A stretch of 64,000 nt of DNA from Leucaena leucocephala (Eukaryota; Streptophyta; Magnoliopsida; Fabales; Fabaceae), in assembly GCA_037074615.1 (NCBI GenBank), contig CM073535.1, positions 5,867,001-5,931,000 on the forward strand. Direction: 5' to 3'. A program made the position numbers and the translations under genes. The notes beneath the pieces are model-generated. The model saw nothing but the letters and a program-made list of their open reading frames with translations, had not been told where the DNA came from and ran no database searches. Of this stretch, positions 62,780-64,000 are shown in pieces; position 1 is the stretch's first letter; the number at the start of each line of letters is the position of its first letter.

Positions 62780-64000
62780 TCATGCCGGAAGGGATTTTAT
62801 TTTTCTCAATCGTTTCACAGATGGAGAAACACCCTTCATTGCCTTCCTGGCCTTCTTCAGTATCAGCTTTTTAGTTGGGAGCGGCATCTCCCTGATGGGA
62901 CCTGGCGGTACACCTTTCTTAAGCGCACTTCCTCTGGGTGTAACAGAGGGAGGCAGCCTCAAGCTCTGCGGAGGTAAAGGATTTTGTGGCTTCCACACCA
63001 AGTTATTTTTCATGGAAAACCTTACTTTCTTTTTACTTCCCTCCCCACTCTTAACAGCTTTGATGCCTTCAGCATCTCCACCACTCACCTCAGAATCTTG
63101 AGATTGCTGTCCTTTCAAAGTCTTTGTTCTCTTTCTCTTCTTAGAAACAGTTCCCGTGGTTGTAGCTTCAGGAGAATCTGAGACCCCTGCAATTCCATCA
63201 TCCAAACCTGCTTCGGCGGCAATAATCTCAAACTGCTTTTGGAGGTTTGAAATCACATATCCATTCAATATATCGGTTTGTTTATCATTTGAGCCATTTT
63301 CACAAACTATAATTTGATTCTCATTCTCAGTAGGACTCTCCTCCTTAATAGAATCAGAGGGATCACTCTTCTTTTTCTTCTTAACCTTTTTCTCCTTGAT
63401 AATAGGGTTTTTTTTATCCTTCTTACATTTTTTCAACTGCTTACCAGCGGCCCCATTAGAAACCTTTGAAAGATCTTCATTACATTCCGAACCACCTTCT
63501 AGAGCATCTACCTCCATAGTGGTCACAATAGGAACTAAAGTTGGCGCATCATCTTCATCCTGATTATCAACATCAGCAGTTGAGAACTCAAATCCTGAAG
63601 ATGCCATGTCTTTCTCAAGCTTCTTAAATTCCTCATGTAGAGCAAACAACACCTTTCTATTTCCCTGAAAGCATTCAGGTGAAGAGCCCAACTCGTAAAA
63701 TTTCATCGAGAACCCCATGACTAATGCTATAGTTCCAAGCACCAATACATCATCTCCCGAATCGACCTCATCCCCAGCCTTCTTAACCTCCAACAATCTC
63801 TTCGCCATCTTTAGCAGCTCATCAAACATATTAGACTTAATCTTTCCCAACAAAACTTTATCAGGCAGTTTGCTCATAACACCAATAAAAGGCTTGAAGA
63901 GAACCTCAAGCACTTGCGACCGAATGGGAAGAAAAGGCCTAAGCTCTTGCAAGAAAATAGAGGCAATGTGATAATTAACTCCGTTTCCCTGCAACTTATC
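62780..64000 (-). CDS. RRP1: RRP1/Nop52-like rRNA processing protein, C-terminal part
   Basis: Nucleolar protein needed for processing of pre-rRNA into the large ribosomal subunit. The 406 visible residues are the C-terminal part; the frame is open to the right edge, so the N-terminus lies outside the window. An in-frame CAG about ten bases from the edge could be a splice acceptor, making this the last exon. The first 130 residues are the end of the conserved Nop52 helical domain (GNGVNYHIASIFLQELRPFL, LPDKVLLGKIKSNMFDELLK). After it comes a long acidic and lysine-rich low-complexity region with several nuclear localisation signals (KKKKK, KKRKR). Near the C-terminus is the plant-conserved block KKVRFSMKNNLVWKP and LPPSVTPRGSALKKGVPPGP, then a basic tail ending KRLRKIKSLPA. 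The KVRF sequence fits a protein phosphatase 1 docking site. Confidence 0.9.
   Translation of the reverse strand, partial: DKLQGNGVNYHIASIFLQELRPFLPIRSQVLEVLFKPFIGVMSKLPDKVLLGKIKSNMFDELLKMAKRLLEVKKAGDEVDSGDDVLVLGTIALVMGFSMKFYELGSSPECFQGNRKVLFALHEEFKKLEKDMASSGFEFSTADVDNQDEDDAPTLVPIVTTMEVDALEGGSECNEDLSKVSNGAAGKQLKKCKKDKKNPIIKEKKVKKKKKSDPSDSIKEESPTENENQIIVCENGSNDKQTDILNGYVISNLQKQFEIIAAEAGLDDGIAGVSDSPEATTTGTVSKKRKRTKTLKGQQSQDSEVSGGDAEGIKAVKSGEGSKKKVRFSMKNNLVWKPQNPLPPQSLRLPPSVTPRGSALKKGVPPGPIREMPLPTKKLILKKARKAMKGVSPSVKRLRKIKSLPA

Noticed and set aside
1..64000. Known conserved plant microRNA precursors
   Set aside because: I looked for mature sequences of common families such as miR156, 159, 160, 164, 166, 167, 171, 172, 319, 390, 396, 398 and 399 and saw none. 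A visual scan is not exhaustive.

Overview
The window is nuclear DNA from a flowering plant, probably a eudicot. The DNA is strongly AT-rich, genes are far apart, and most are split by GT-AG introns. All ten genes belong to plant or general eukaryotic families. I see no bacterial operons, CRISPR arrays, organellar genes or complete retrotransposons. The species cannot be named from this sequence.

Ten protein genes can be supported, nine complete and one cut by the right edge. In order they are: a group IId WRKY factor (+, 3495-4722); a SIAMESE-related CDK inhibitor (+, 16232-16555); a TMEM230/DUF872 two-span membrane protein (+, 20115-20803); a NAC035/LOV1-type NAC factor (-, 26768-28967); a secretory-pathway CPYC glutaredoxin of the GRXC4 type (+, 38308-40994); an HD-Zip II factor (+, 44190-45047); a CLE peptide precursor (+, 52846-53100); a membrane-anchored receptor-like kinase with no ectodomain (-, 54489-56294); a xyloglucan endotransglucosylase/hydrolase (+, 59752-60827); and the C-terminal part of an RRP1/Nop52 rRNA-processing protein (-, 62780 to the edge). 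I built the exon models by hand. Each keeps one reading frame through every junction and rebuilds the conserved family motifs that span the introns.

The genes do not form an operon or a biosynthetic cluster. Many act in growth and development (cell-cycle exit, flowering and cold response, shade or auxin-type transcription, peptide signalling, wall loosening), but nothing in the sequence shows that they are co-regulated.

The long intergenic stretches hold small non-autonomous repeats and microsatellites. The main ones are a five-copy family of roughly 410-545 bp elements with a conserved pyrimidine-rich core, one copy with a 7-bp flanking duplication; a 500-bp near-palindrome at 6714-7215; two Stowaway-like MITEs with clear terminal inverted repeats; at least two copies of a small palindromic MITE family; a three- to four-copy family of about 200 bp; a tRNA-derived SINE in glutaredoxin intron 2 with A box, B box and a 15-bp target-site duplication; and a 24-bp-arm hairpin just downstream of the glutaredoxin gene.

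I found no clearly new multi-gene system. The observations most worth checking are the five-copy repeat family, the DDEL-terminated glutaredoxin, the HD-Zip II protein with an altered CPxCE motif, and the hairpin at 41.3 kb.
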